This document shows positions 8,448 through 16,277 of a DNA stretch of 64,000 nucleotides, in pieces. Location of the stretch: positions 1-64,000 of the forward strand of contig DAORMJ010000006.1 of NCBI GenBank assembly GCA_035440445.1. Reading direction: 5' to 3'. The stretch comes from Ga0077548 sp035440445. Lineage in GTDB: Bacteria > Pseudomonadota > Alphaproteobacteria > Rhizobiales > Xanthobacteraceae. The stretch's first letter is position 1; every line of letters starts with the position of its first letter. A program made the translations under genes and the position numbers. The notes under the pieces were generated by a model. The model saw only the letters and a program-made list of their open reading frames with translations. It was not told the origin of the DNA and did not search any database.

Positions 8448-8750
8448 ATGAAGGCTCTCACCCTCGCGATCGCAGCCGCTGGTGCGCTGGCCCTCGCCGC
8501 GACCGCGACTCCCGCGCAGGCAGTCGTTTCGAACGGGCTGACCGCTCCGGCCGTCGAAAGCAACAAGGTCGATGCGCGCTGCTGGCACCGCCGTCACCGC
8601 TCGAGTTGGCGCTGCAATCACTACCACCATCACGGCTGGCATCACCGGCGCCACTATCACAATCATGGCTGGCACCGTCATCGCCACCACCATCATCGTG
8701 GCTTGCACGGCCATCGCCACAACGCGCCGAGCGTGTTTCGCCACTGGTAG
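8448..8750 (+). CDS. Secreted His-rich small protein, copy 4
   Basis: A 100-residue protein closest to copy 1. Signal peptide MKALTLAIAAAGALALAATA, then GLTAPAVESNKVDARC and RRHRSSWRCNHYHHH, and a His/Arg tail. The shared opener and the two spaced Cys, WHRRHRSSWRC here versus HHHRRSSRWHC in copy 1, argue for recent tandem duplication. A terminator follows. Confidence 0.75.
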   Translation: MKALTLAIAAAGALALAATATPAQAVVSNGLTAPAVESNKVDARCWHRRHRSSWRCNHYHHHGWHHRRHYHNHGWHRHRHHHHRGLHGHRHNAPSVFRHW

Positions 8751-8773
8751 AGGCCAGGCTCTGCTGGCTTGAA

Positions 8774-8808
8774 TAAAAAACGGGCGCTCAAACGAGCGCC
8801 CGTTTCGC
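8774..8808. terminator. Bidirectional intrinsic terminator between His-rich copy 4 and leuC
   Basis: CGGGCGCT and AGCGCCCG pair around CAAACG, with an A-run before and TTT after. It separates the converging His-rich cluster (+) and leuC (-). Confidence 0.85.
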
Positions 8809-8826
8809 TTTCAAACTAACGCCCGC

Positions 8827-10236
8827 TCAGTGCTTCGGCCACTGGCGCACATCGACGAAGTGACCGGCGATGGCAGCCGCCGCCGCCATTGCGGGCGAGA
8901 CCAGATGCGTGCGTCCTTTGTAGCCCTGACGGCCTTCGAAGTTGCGGTTCGAGGTCGAAGCGCAGCGCTCTTCGGGTTTGAGCTTGTCCGGGTTCATCGC
9001 AAGGCACATCGAGCAGCCCGGCTCGCGCCATTCAAAACCCGCGGCCTTGAAAATCTTGTCGAGACCTTCCTGCTCGGCCTGCGCTTTCACGAGACCCGAG
9101 CCCGGCACGATCATCGCGCTCACCGCGTCATGCACCTTTTTGCCGTCGACCATCTTCGCCACCACGCGAAGGTCTTCGATGCGGCCGTTGGTGCAGGAGC
9201 CGATGAAAATCTTGTCGAGCCGGATGTCGGTGATCCTGGTGCCCGCTTTCAGACCCATGTAGTCGAGCGCGCGCTGTTTCGCGATGCGCTGGTTCTCGTC
9301 TGCGAGCACGGCAGGATCGGGCACGACACCGCCGATGGAAACCACGTCCTCCGGGCTCGTGCCCCAGGACACGATCGGCGGCAGGGCCGCGCCGTCGAGT
9401 TTCACTTCGCGGTCGAAATGCGCGCCGTCATCTGAGTAGAGCGTTTCCCAGTAGCGCATGGCCGCATCCCAGTCGCCGTTCTTCGGCGAGCGCGGACGGC
9501 CCTTGAGATATTCGTAAGCCTTCTCGTCGGGCGCAACGAGGCCCGCGCGTGCGCCGCCTTCGATCGTCATGTTGCAGACCGTCATGCGGCCTTCCATCGT
9601 GAGCGCGCGCATGGCTTCGCCTGCGAACTCGATCACGCTTCCCGTTCCGCCTGCCGTGCCGATCTCGCCGATGATCGCGAGAATGATGTCTTTCGCGCCG
9701 ACGCCTTCGGGCAACTTGCCGTCGACCGTCACGCGCATGTTCTTCGCTTTTTTCTGGATCAGCGTTTGGGTCGCGAGCACATGCTCGACTTCCGAAGTGC
9801 CGATGCCATGCGCGAGCGCGCCGAAGGCGCCATGCGTCGAGGTGTGGCTGTCGCCGCAGACGATCGTGGTGCCCGGCAGCGTGAAGCCCTGCTCGGGCCC
9901 GATGATGTGCACGATGCCCTGGCGGCGGTCATGCTCGTTGAAATATTCGATGCCGAACTCTTTGGCGTTCGCAGCGAGCGCCTCGACCTGGGTCCGCGAT
10001 TCCGGATCGGCGATCCCTTGCGAGCGGTCGGTGGTCTGGATGTTGTGATCGACCACCGCGAGCGTCTTTTCCGGTGCGTGCACCTTGCGGCCCGCCATGC
10101 GCAGACCCTCGAAGGCCTGCGGGCTCGTCACTTCGTGCACGAGGTGGCGGTCGATATAGAGGAGGCAGGTGCCGTCCGGCTGCTGATCGACCAGATGATC
10201 GTCCCAGATTTTGTCGTAGAGAGTGCGCGGTTTCAT
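8827..10236 (-). CDS. leuC: 3-isopropylmalate dehydratase large subunit
   Basis: A 469-residue aconitase-superfamily subunit holding the 4Fe-4S cluster. Cluster Cys are seen in IFIGSCTNGRIEDL and in EPGCSMCLAMN; GDSHTSTHGAFGALAHGIG is the active-site loop; RNFEGRQG is near the C-terminus. It works with LeuD in leucine synthesis. Normal length; start MKPRTLYDKIWDDHLV is typical of the family. Confidence 0.97.
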   Translation of the reverse strand: MKPRTLYDKIWDDHLVDQQPDGTCLLYIDRHLVHEVTSPQAFEGLRMAGRKVHAPEKTLAVVDHNIQTTDRSQGIADPESRTQVEALAANAKEFGIEYFNEHDRRQGIVHIIGPEQGFTLPGTTIVCGDSHTSTHGAFGALAHGIGTSEVEHVLATQTLIQKKAKNMRVTVDGKLPEGVGAKDIILAIIGEIGTAGGTGSVIEFAGEAMRALTMEGRMTVCNMTIEGGARAGLVAPDEKAYEYLKGRPRSPKNGDWDAAMRYWETLYSDDGAHFDREVKLDGAALPPIVSWGTSPEDVVSIGGVVPDPAVLADENQRIAKQRALDYMGLKAGTRITDIRLDKIFIGSCTNGRIEDLRVVAKMVDGKKVHDAVSAMIVPGSGLVKAQAEQEGLDKIFKAAGFEWREPGCSMCLAMNPDKLKPEERCASTSNRNFEGRQGYKGRTHLVSPAMAAAAAIAGHFVDVRQWPKH

Positions 10237-10304
10237 AATTTGGCTCGTGGCTAAAATCGTCTGAAGCAGATGAGAGGTTTACGCGCGAAAGCGCGAACAC
10301 CCGC

Positions 10305-10469
10305 TTAAAGCGCGGCCTGAATCGACGCGGTCAGCCGCCCGAAGAAACGCCCCGGCAGACGCGCATGATCGCGGAGCACGACAAAGGTCAGCGGGCGCGC
10401 AGCACCTGCCATTCCAATGGGTTCCGCCGCAATGGGTTCCGGGGTCGGGGTCTTCGGCATGCCGCTCAT
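10305..10469 (-). CDS. Possible 54-residue protein of unknown function
   Basis: A short open frame in the leuC-metallophosphoesterase gap. It starts MSGMPKTPTPEPIAAEP, has a Pro/Ala-rich N-terminus and ends PGRFFGRLTASIQAAL. The second half (PLTFVVLRDHARLPGRFFGR) has protein-like composition. No clear Shine-Dalgarno. Included as a small-gene candidate that standard length cut-offs would drop. Confidence 0.35.
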   Translation of the reverse strand: MSGMPKTPTPEPIAAEPIGMAGAARPLTFVVLRDHARLPGRFFGRLTASIQAAL

Positions 10470-10499
10470 ATAGACCCGCTCCAAACTTCCCGCAAACCG

Positions 10500-11348
10500 C
10501 TAGCCCAGCTCCAGAAGCACGATTTCAGGCGGCGAGCCGAGCCGGAGCGGGAGCATGGTGCAGCCTAGCCCTCCGGAAACGACCAGATGGCGGCCTTCCT
10601 CGACGATATGGCCATAGGCGAAGCGCTGCCCGTAGCGCGACGGCACAACCGGCGCGCCGAGGAACGGCAGGCGGATCTGGCCGCCATGCGTATGCCCGCT
10701 AAGGGTGAGCGAAACGCGATCGGTCACTTGCGGGAAGATGTCGGGCTCATGCGCCATCAGGAGCGCCGGCGCGTCATCGGAAAGGGCTCGCATCGTTTGG
10801 CCGAGATCGTCCTGCCGCGCGACCTGATCGCCGAGCCCCGCAAGCCAGAAACCGAAGCCGTCGGCGGTGGTCAGCTTGACCGCGTCATTTTCCAAAACCC
10901 GGATGCCGTTCCCAGCCAAGGCCTGGCGGACTTCTTCCGCACCCTGAAACCAGTCATGGTTGCCCAAGACCGCATAAGCGCCGAGCGGCGCTTTCAGTTT
11001 GCCGAGGACGGCACTCCAGGCCGCGATGGGCACCGCGCCCGTGCGAAAGGGCCGCGGGATGCCGTGCACGAAGTCGCCGAGATGCAGCACGAGATCGGGC
11101 TGCAACGCGTCCGCCGCGCGCACGATCTCTTCGATGCGCGCGACCGGCATCCAGGGCTCCACCGCATGCAGATCGGCGAGCGCCGCGATCCGCAACGGCT
11201 TCTGCAATGCGGCCCAGCGCGGCGGACGAAAACGATAGGCCGTCGTCACGAGCCGGTAGCGCTGCTCGACATAGGCGTAAGCCAGAAGCCCCGCACCGGC
11301 AGCAAAAGCACCGCCGAAGAGGCGAAGAAAACTGCGCCGTGAAATCAT
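10500..11348 (-). CDS. YaeI-like metallophosphoesterase, Tat/TM-anchored
   Basis: A 282-residue binuclear metallophosphoesterase. Metal motifs in order: ADLHAVEP, LGDFVHG, GNHDW, AHEPD and SGHTHGGQ. The N-terminus MISRRSFLRLFGGAFAAG is a twin-arginine or membrane-anchor signal, so the catalytic domain faces the periplasm or inner membrane. Family members include the UDP-diacylglucosamine hydrolase LpxG and YaeI; the substrate here cannot be told. I chose ATG 11348: the longer frame to 11408 begins inside an intergenic repeat. Confidence 0.85.
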   Translation of the reverse strand: MISRRSFLRLFGGAFAAGAGLLAYAYVEQRYRLVTTAYRFRPPRWAALQKPLRIAALADLHAVEPWMPVARIEEIVRAADALQPDLVLHLGDFVHGIPRPFRTGAVPIAAWSAVLGKLKAPLGAYAVLGNHDWFQGAEEVRQALAGNGIRVLENDAVKLTTADGFGFWLAGLGDQVARQDDLGQTMRALSDDAPALLMAHEPDIFPQVTDRVSLTLSGHTHGGQIRLPFLGAPVVPSRYGQRFAYGHIVEEGRHLVVSGGLGCTMLPLRLGSPPEIVLLELG

Positions 11349-11359
11349 GGAATTCCTGA

Positions 11360-11406
11360 GCATGATCCCGAAAAGTGTGAAGCGGTTCTCGGAAAAGATC
11401 ATGCTC
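11360..11406. repeat. Intergenic repeat family C, copy 1
   Basis: GCATGATCCCGAAAAGTG, then GAAGCGG, then GATCATGCTCAA. Nearly the same sequence recurs at 45477-45524. The ends (GCATGATC / GATCATGC) are inverted repeats, so it is a small palindromic element. Confidence 0.8.
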
Positions 11407-11455
11407 AAATAAAGGGAGAAAGCGGGATGACGTTTCGAAGAAAAGTCGTCCCGCT

Positions 11456-11842
11456 TTAATCGAGCTTGTCTTCCAGCGTGATCATCGTGCCCCGCGTGAG
11501 CTGGGCCGCGATCTTTTTCGCTTCATCTTCTGAAAATTTCGTATTGGCGCGAATGATGCCGCCGGAAATTTTCTCGGCAAGCCGCGCGCGCAAAAGCACC
11601 GTGGAGCCGACGCTGATCTCAAGGCTGCGCCCGCGGTTGCGCTCGGTGTAATTCTCGAACGCAGTCCTGCCGGCGGCCGCAAGCTCGATCACCACCACCA
11701 TCTCGTTCGTCGCGGGATCACGCTCCACGCTCGAAGACTGCACTTCGAGGCCGATCTTCTCGGCAAATACGGAAGCCGCGGGCAACGCGATGATCGCCGC
11801 GGCGAGCAGTGAAATTCCAACTCTGCGCGCGTAACGGTTCAT
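11456..11842 (-). CDS. Small secreted SecD P1-head-like protein, A
   Basis: A 128-residue product: signal peptide (VGISLLAAAIIALPAASVFA) followed by one domain resembling the P1 head of SecD: VVVIELAAAGRTAFENYTER, RGRSLEISVGSTVLLRA, then ISGGIIRANTKFSEDEAKKI. In SecD this domain sits between transmembrane segments; here it is alone and secreted. A second homologous gene is directly upstream, 10 bp away. The longer frame to 11935 overlaps that gene and lacks a signal, so I use ATG 11842. Function is unknown; a role in export or as a SecD-domain mimic is inference. Confidence 0.65.
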   Translation of the reverse strand: MNRYARRVGISLLAAAIIALPAASVFAEKIGLEVQSSSVERDPATNEMVVVIELAAAGRTAFENYTERNRGRSLEISVGSTVLLRARLAEKISGGIIRANTKFSEDEAKKIAAQLTRGTMITLEDKLD

Positions 11843-11852
11843 GGTGCCTCGG

Positions 11853-12233
11853 CTATTGGGGAACGACGACGACCTCGACCACGCCGCCCGACAGCAGACG
11901 CTTGGCAATCGCGTCGAAATCGGCGGCAGTGCCATTGCCGGAGATTTGCAGTTCCGTGCCCAGAATGGGCTCGCGGATCACCGGCGCAGATAAAACCTTT
12001 CCGTCCACGCGTAGTTCCACCTTGCGGCCGATGTTGTCGCGCGTGAGCTGTGCCAGCACCACCGAAGACTCTTTTGCAATGACAATCGCAAGAACCGGCT
12101 GACCGATGCGGCGGTCGGTTTCGACTTTCGCACCCACGACTTTCAGCGATGCGGACTGCGCGAGGACCGATGCCGCAAGCACAAACAAAAAACCGGCGGC
12201 TGCTAGGAAGCGGCCGCCGGTTTTCATGATCAT
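11853..12233 (-). CDS. Small secreted SecD P1-head-like protein, B
   Basis: A 126-residue paralogue of the downstream gene. After the signal peptide (GGRFLAAAGFLFVLAASVLA) comes a clearer SecD P1-head match: TRDNIGRKVELRVDGKVLSA, PVIREPILGTELQISG, then FDAIAKRLLSGGVVEVVVVP. ATG 12233 (MIMK) or 12227 (MK) are both possible. The first codons lie inside a hairpin with the features of the rplS terminator, so expression from rplS transcripts may be limited. Confidence 0.65.
   Translation of the reverse strand: MIMKTGGRFLAAAGFLFVLAASVLAQSASLKVVGAKVETDRRIGQPVLAIVIAKESSVVLAQLTRDNIGRKVELRVDGKVLSAPVIREPILGTELQISGNGTAADFDAIAKRLLSGGVVEVVVVPQ
12187..12224 (-). terminator. Terminator-like hairpin inside the start of the SecD-like gene B
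   Basis: Perfect 12-bp arms AAAACCGGCGGC and GCCGCCGGTTTT around a 12-base loop; on the minus strand the second arm runs into TTTTTT. It lies 20 bp past the rplS stop, so it can end rplS transcription while also encoding residues 3 onward of the next gene. Confidence 0.7.
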
Positions 12234-12244
12234 GTTGCTGACGC

Positions 12245-12733
12245 TTACTTCTTGCCGCCGCCCTTGGCAGCGCGTGTTGCGGCCTGCGCCTTCGGCTTTT
12301 CTTTCTTGATCTTCTCGGCCTTCGGCTGGGCTGCCTTGATCGCAGCAGCTTCGGCGTCCATCGCAGCGGCTGCTGCGTCCTGACGCTCGACGATGCGGGC
12401 GCGCTTGCCCTGCAGTTCGCGCAGATAATAGAGCTTCGCGCGGCGGACCTTGCCGCGGCGAACGACGTCGATCGATTCGATGTTCGGCGAATAGATCGGG
12501 AAGACGCGCTCGACGCCTTCGCCGTAAGAAATCTTGCGGACCGTGAAGCTCTCCTGGAGACCGCCGCCGGAGCGCGCGATGCATACGCCTTCATAGGCCT
12601 GCACGCGCGAGCGCTCACCTTCCTTGATGCGGACGTTCACGATGACCGTGTCGCCGGGCTGGAACTTCGGCATCGGCTTGCCGCCGGTGACGCGTGCGAT
12701 TTCTTCTTTTTCAATAGTCTGGATGAGGTTCAT
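12245..12733 (-). CDS. rplS: 50S ribosomal protein L19
   Basis: A 162-residue protein starting MNLIQTIEKEEIARVTG; the core FQPGDTVIVNVRIKEG, then GVCIARSGGGLQESFTVRK, is standard L19. It sits at the 30S-50S interface. The C-terminus has an extra Ala/Lys-rich tail of about 40 residues (KAAQPKAEKIKKEKPKAQAA), common in alphaproteobacteria. ATG 12733 is chosen; the longer frame to 12853 overlaps trmD. Confidence 0.97.
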   Translation of the reverse strand: MNLIQTIEKEEIARVTGGKPMPKFQPGDTVIVNVRIKEGERSRVQAYEGVCIARSGGGLQESFTVRKISYGEGVERVFPIYSPNIESIDVVRRGKVRRAKLYYLRELQGKRARIVERQDAAAAAMDAEAAAIKAAQPKAEKIKKEKPKAQAATRAAKGGGKK

Positions 12734-12822
12734 GACAGTTGCTCCGCGCCAGCGATCCGGCGCCGGGATAGGGAAATCCATAACGGGATGGGCCGGGTCT
12801 ATAGGGGAAGATTCCGGCCTTG

Positions 12823-13524
12823 TCATGCCTTTTTGCCTGCCTTTTGGGACCACAGGTCCGGGCGGCGGGCGGCCGTTAACTTCTCGGCCTCGGAGCGGCG
12901 CCAGGCCGCCACTTTGGCATGGTCGCCGGAGGTCAGGACTTCCGGGATCGGAACTCCCTCGAACTCCTGCGGCCGGGTATATTGCGGGTATTCGAGTAAG
13001 CCGTCGGAAAAGCTCTCATCGAGGCCGGAGGCCTCGTGGCCCATGACCCCGGGCAGGAGCCGGACGCAGGCATCCAACAGCACCAGCGCGCCGATTTCGC
13101 CGCCCGAAAGCACATAGTCGCCGATCGAGACTTCCTCGAGCTGGCGGGCGGCAATGATGCGCTCGTCCACCCCCTCGAAGCGGCCGCAAACCAGCACGGC
13201 CCCCGGCCCTGCGGAAAGCGCCCGCACCTTCGCCTGCGTCAGGGGCGTCCCGCGCGGGCTCATCAGGAGCCGCGGCCGCGGGTCATCCTGCGGCGAAGCG
13301 GCGTCGATGGCCTTGGCGAGGATGTCCGCGCGCATGACCATGCCGGGCCCGCCACCGGAAGGCGTGTCATCGACGGTGCGATGGCGGTCGGTGGCAGACG
13401 CACGAATGTCGTGCGCGTCGAGCGACCAGGTTTGATTCGAAAGCGCGCGGCCCGCGAGCGAAATGCCGAGCGGCCCCGGAAACATTTCCGGAAACAGCGT
13501 GAGCACGGATGCGCGCCAGGTCAT
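12823..13524 (-). CDS. trmD: tRNA (guanine-N1)-methyltransferase
   Basis: A 233-residue SPOUT methyltransferase that makes m1G37. TLFPEMFPGPLGISLAGRA is the N-terminal signature, DDTPSGGGPGMVM and ISIGDYVLSGGE-like VSIGDYVLSGGEIGALV form the SAM-binding knot. It lies between rimM and rplS in the conserved rpsP operon, and its start overlaps the rimM stop by four bases (ATGA). Confidence 0.97.
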   Translation of the reverse strand: MTWRASVLTLFPEMFPGPLGISLAGRALSNQTWSLDAHDIRASATDRHRTVDDTPSGGGPGMVMRADILAKAIDAASPQDDPRPRLLMSPRGTPLTQAKVRALSAGPGAVLVCGRFEGVDERIIAARQLEEVSIGDYVLSGGEIGALVLLDACVRLLPGVMGHEASGLDESFSDGLLEYPQYTRPQEFEGVPIPEVLTSGDHAKVAAWRRSEAEKLTAARRPDLWSQKAGKKA

Positions 13525-14051
13525 TCCGGCTTCGCCTTCGGCTCGTCGAACAATCCCGCTCCCGGCTCGATCACGACGCGGCCCGCATCGAGATCGACCT
13601 CGGGAACGAAGGCCTCGATAAAGGGAATGAGCGTACCGGATTTTTTCGGCGACTCCGCGACCTCGATCAGATCGCTCGCGCCGAAATTGTGGACCGCAAT
13701 GACCACGCCGTAGGATTTGCCGGTTTTGTCTTCGACGCGAAGCCCCATCAGGTCGGCGTGATAGAATTCGCCGTCTTCTTCGATCACGGGAAGTTTGTCG
13801 CGCGCAACGAACAGTTCGATGTTCGTCAAAAGCTCCGAAGCGTTGCGGTCGTTGACGCCATCGAGCTTCGCGACGAAGTGCCCCTTGGCGGGGCGCAGCG
13901 AGACGACACGGAATTGCTTCGTGCCGTCCTCGCTTTGCAGTTCGCCGTATTCCTTGATCGCATCCGGGTCCTGCGTGAAGACCTGCAAGCGGACCTCGCC
14001 GCGCAACCCATGCGCGGCGCCGATCCTTGCAACGCAGACGCGATCCGTCAT
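13521..14051 (-). CDS. rimM: 16S rRNA processing protein RimM
   Basis: A 176-residue 30S maturation factor. The N-terminal barrel shows CVARIGAAHGLRGEVRL; the PRC barrel has FYHADLMGLRVEDKTG and IPFIEAFVPEVDLDAGRV. It helps to assemble the 30S head around S19. Same operon as rpsP and trmD; seven bases separate it from rpsP. Confidence 0.95.
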   Translation of the reverse strand: MTDRVCVARIGAAHGLRGEVRLQVFTQDPDAIKEYGELQSEDGTKQFRVVSLRPAKGHFVAKLDGVNDRNASELLTNIELFVARDKLPVIEEDGEFYHADLMGLRVEDKTGKSYGVVIAVHNFGASDLIEVAESPKKSGTLIPFIEAFVPEVDLDAGRVVIEPGAGLFDEPKAKPE

Positions 14052-14058
14052 CTATCGC

Positions 14059-14385
14059 TTAGGCCGCAGGAGCCGCACCTTCCGGCGCTTCCTTGCGGGG
14101 CTTTGCCTTCTGAGGATTGTTGCGCGGCTCGCGCTTCTTCACGCCGGCGGCGTCGAGGAAGCGGAGAACGCGGTCGGACGGCTGCGCGCCCTTGGAGAGC
14201 CAGTACTGGATGCGCTCGATCTCGAGCTTCACGCGCTCGGCGGAATCCTTCGGCTTCTTCGGATCATAGGTGCCGACGCGCTCGATGAAGCGGCCGTCGC
14301 GCGGATAGCGCGAGTCGGCGACGACGAGGCGATAGAATGGGCGCTTCTTCGCGCCCGCGCGGGAAAGACGAATAACGACGGCCAT
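14059..14385 (-). CDS. rpsP: 30S ribosomal protein S16
   Basis: A 108-residue protein: MAVVIRLSRAGAKKRPFYR, VVADSRYPRDGRFIERVGTY and DRVLRFLDAAGV are diagnostic. An Ala/Lys/Pro tail of about 25 residues extends past the core. The ATG at 14385 follows ffh by 22 bp. The longer frame to 14511 is inside ffh and not used. Confidence 0.97.
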   Translation of the reverse strand: MAVVIRLSRAGAKKRPFYRLVVADSRYPRDGRFIERVGTYDPKKPKDSAERVKLEIERIQYWLSKGAQPSDRVLRFLDAAGVKKREPRNNPQKAKPRKEAPEGAAPAA

Positions 14386-14407
14386 GATGATTTCCTTTGC
14401 TGGATGA

Positions 14408-15919
14408 CTATTTTTTCTTGAGTGGATTGATGCCGCCGAGGCCCGGAAGCCCGGGAAATTTCGACGGCATGTTCGTGAGACCGGGAAATTGCGAAGGCAG
14501 CTTTCCTGCATCCGGCATCTTCTCGGCGAGTTTCTTCATTTCTTCCGGCGACGGCATCTGCGCGCCACCCGCGCCGATGCCCAGCATGTTGCCGAGGCCC
14601 GCGAGCATCCCGCCGCCCTTGCCGCGGCTCATGGATTTCATCACGTCCGCCATCTGGCGATGCATCTTCAGAAGACGATTGATCTCTTCGACCTTTGCGC
14701 CGGAGCCCGCGGAAATGCGGCGCTTGCGCGAGGCCTTGAGCAGATCCGGGTTGCGGCGCTCTTTGGGCGTCATGGAATCGATGATCGCCTTCTGCCGCCG
14801 CAGGAGGCCGTCATCGATGTTCATGTTCGCCATCTGGTTCTTCATCTTGGCGACGCCGGGCATCATGCCCATCAGCCCCGAAAGCCCGCCCATCTTGCTC
14901 ATCTGGTCGAGCTGATCGCGCAGGTCCGAAAGATCGAACGAGCCCTTGCGCATCTTCTCGGCGGCGGCTTGCATCTTCGCAGCGTCGAGATTTTCGGCGG
15001 CGCGTTCGACGAGGCCGACCACGTCGCCCATGCCGAGGATGCGGCCCGCGATGCGTGCGGGATCGAAGTCTTCGAGCGCGTCGAGTTTTTCGCCGGTACC
15101 GATCAACTTGATCGGCTTGCCGGTGACCGCGCGCATCGAAAGCGCGGCACCGCCACGGCCATCGCCGTCGACACGCGTCAGCACGATGCCGGTGACGGCG
15201 AGCTTCGCGTCGAAGGCGCGCGCCGTGTTCACCGCGTCCTGACCGGTCAGGGAATCCGCGACCAGCAGAATTTCGTGGGGCTTGGCGATTGCGGCGACAT
15301 CGGCCGCTTCCTGCATCAATTCTTCATCGACCGTGACGCGGCCAGCACTGTCGAGCATCAAGACGTCGTAGCCGCCGCGCCGCGCCTCGGTAAGCGCGCG
15401 CTTGGTGATGGTGACCGCGTTCTCGCCTTCGACGATCGGCAGCGTATCGACGCCGACCTGTTTGCCGAGAACCGCAAGCTGCTCTTGTGCGGCCGGGCGG
15501 CGCGTATCGAGCGAGGCCATCAGGACCTTCTTGCGCATCCGGTCCTTGAGCCGCTTCGAAATCTTGCCGGTGCTCGTGGTCTTGCCCGAGCCCTGCAGGC
15601 CGACCATCAGGATCGCGACCGGAGGCGTCGCGGCAAGATCGATCGGCTTCGCATCCGAGCCGAGGGTCGCGACCAGTTCGTCGTGGACGATCTTCGCGAC
15701 CATCTGGCCCGGCGTCACCGAGCGGATGACTTCCGAGCCGATGGCACGCGCCGTCACCTTCTCGACAAAAGCGCGCGCGACTTCGAGCGAGACGTCGGCT
15801 TCAAGGAGCGCCTGCCGTACTTCGCGCATGGCATCGTTCACGTCGCGCTCGGTCAGCGCGCCGCGGCCACGAAGCCTGTCGAGTACGCCGCCTAGGCGGC
15901 CGGTCAGGTTCTCGAACAT
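14408..15919 (-). CDS. ffh: Signal recognition particle protein Ffh
   Basis: A 503-residue SRP54 GTPase that targets membrane proteins co-translationally. N domain about 1-90; G domain with GLQGSGKTTST (Walker A), DTRRPAAQEQL, LDSAGR and TRVDGDGRGGAA; C-terminal M domain rich in Met (GLMGMMPGVAKMKNQMANMN) ending in a Gly/Met tail. First gene of ffh-rpsP-rimM-trmD-rplS. Its receptor ftsY is 3.5 kb away on the other strand. Confidence 0.97.
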   Translation of the reverse strand: MFENLTGRLGGVLDRLRGRGALTERDVNDAMREVRQALLEADVSLEVARAFVEKVTARAIGSEVIRSVTPGQMVAKIVHDELVATLGSDAKPIDLAATPPVAILMVGLQGSGKTTSTGKISKRLKDRMRKKVLMASLDTRRPAAQEQLAVLGKQVGVDTLPIVEGENAVTITKRALTEARRGGYDVLMLDSAGRVTVDEELMQEAADVAAIAKPHEILLVADSLTGQDAVNTARAFDAKLAVTGIVLTRVDGDGRGGAALSMRAVTGKPIKLIGTGEKLDALEDFDPARIAGRILGMGDVVGLVERAAENLDAAKMQAAAEKMRKGSFDLSDLRDQLDQMSKMGGLSGLMGMMPGVAKMKNQMANMNIDDGLLRRQKAIIDSMTPKERRNPDLLKASRKRRISAGSGAKVEEINRLLKMHRQMADVMKSMSRGKGGGMLAGLGNMLGIGAGGAQMPSPEEMKKLAEKMPDAGKLPSQFPGLTNMPSKFPGLPGLGGINPLKKK

Positions 15920-15933
15920 TCGTCTTCCGTTTG

Positions 15934-16032
15934 CCTCGTCCTGAGGAGCGATTCAAAAGGATCGCGTCTCGAAGGGCGAGGCTCGTTTCTCATCCTTCGA
16001 GACGCGGGCTACGCCCGCTCCTCAGGATGAGG
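15934..16032. repeat. Intergenic repeat family A, full copy
   Basis: Imperfect palindrome. CCTCGTCCTGAGGAGCG at the left pairs with GCTCCTCAGGATGAGG at the right; inside are TCTCGAAGG and CCTTCGAGACGCG. A second full copy is at 20971-21062 and a partial at 5404-5441. Located upstream of ffh. Confidence 0.85.
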
Positions 16033-16046
16033 TAGCTGCCAAACGA

Positions 16047-16165
16047 CGAACGCCCCCGAGGGCGCAACGCGCTGTCGGAGGGTGACCTCCGGGCTCAAAG
16101 TCCCGGTGGGCCGCGAGGGAAGTCTCGCGAGGTCGATTGACGGGGCGACGACTACGGGCGGGACG
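16047..16165 (+). ncRNA. Candidate structured RNA or leader between ffh and the next gene
   Basis: A run of tight hairpins in non-coding DNA: CGCCC/GGGCG (16051-16064), CGGAGG-GTGA-CCTCCG with a GNRA tetraloop (16076-16091), and CGCGAG/CTCGCG (16112-16129). The GTGA loop suggests the plus strand. It lacks the SRP RNA domain IV signature and does not look like RNase P RNA or tmRNA. It could be a leader of the gene at 16278 or a separate small RNA. Confidence 0.35.
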
Positions 16166-16277
16166 CCACAAAGTCAAGAATACCAAGGACTTGGTCCGGC
16201 GCCTGCCTGCAATCTATTGATTTCATTTGGATTTCATCGGACGGTCGCATCCTGCGCGCCCGCCCTGGAGAGATACG

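Noticed and set aside
14489..15895. 468-codon open frame antisense to ffh
   Set aside because: Shadow of ffh; low-complexity Arg/His composition typical of reversed high-GC genes.
16047..16165. SRP RNA (ffs) next to ffh
   Set aside because: The conserved domain IV sequence around GGAAGCAGCC is absent.
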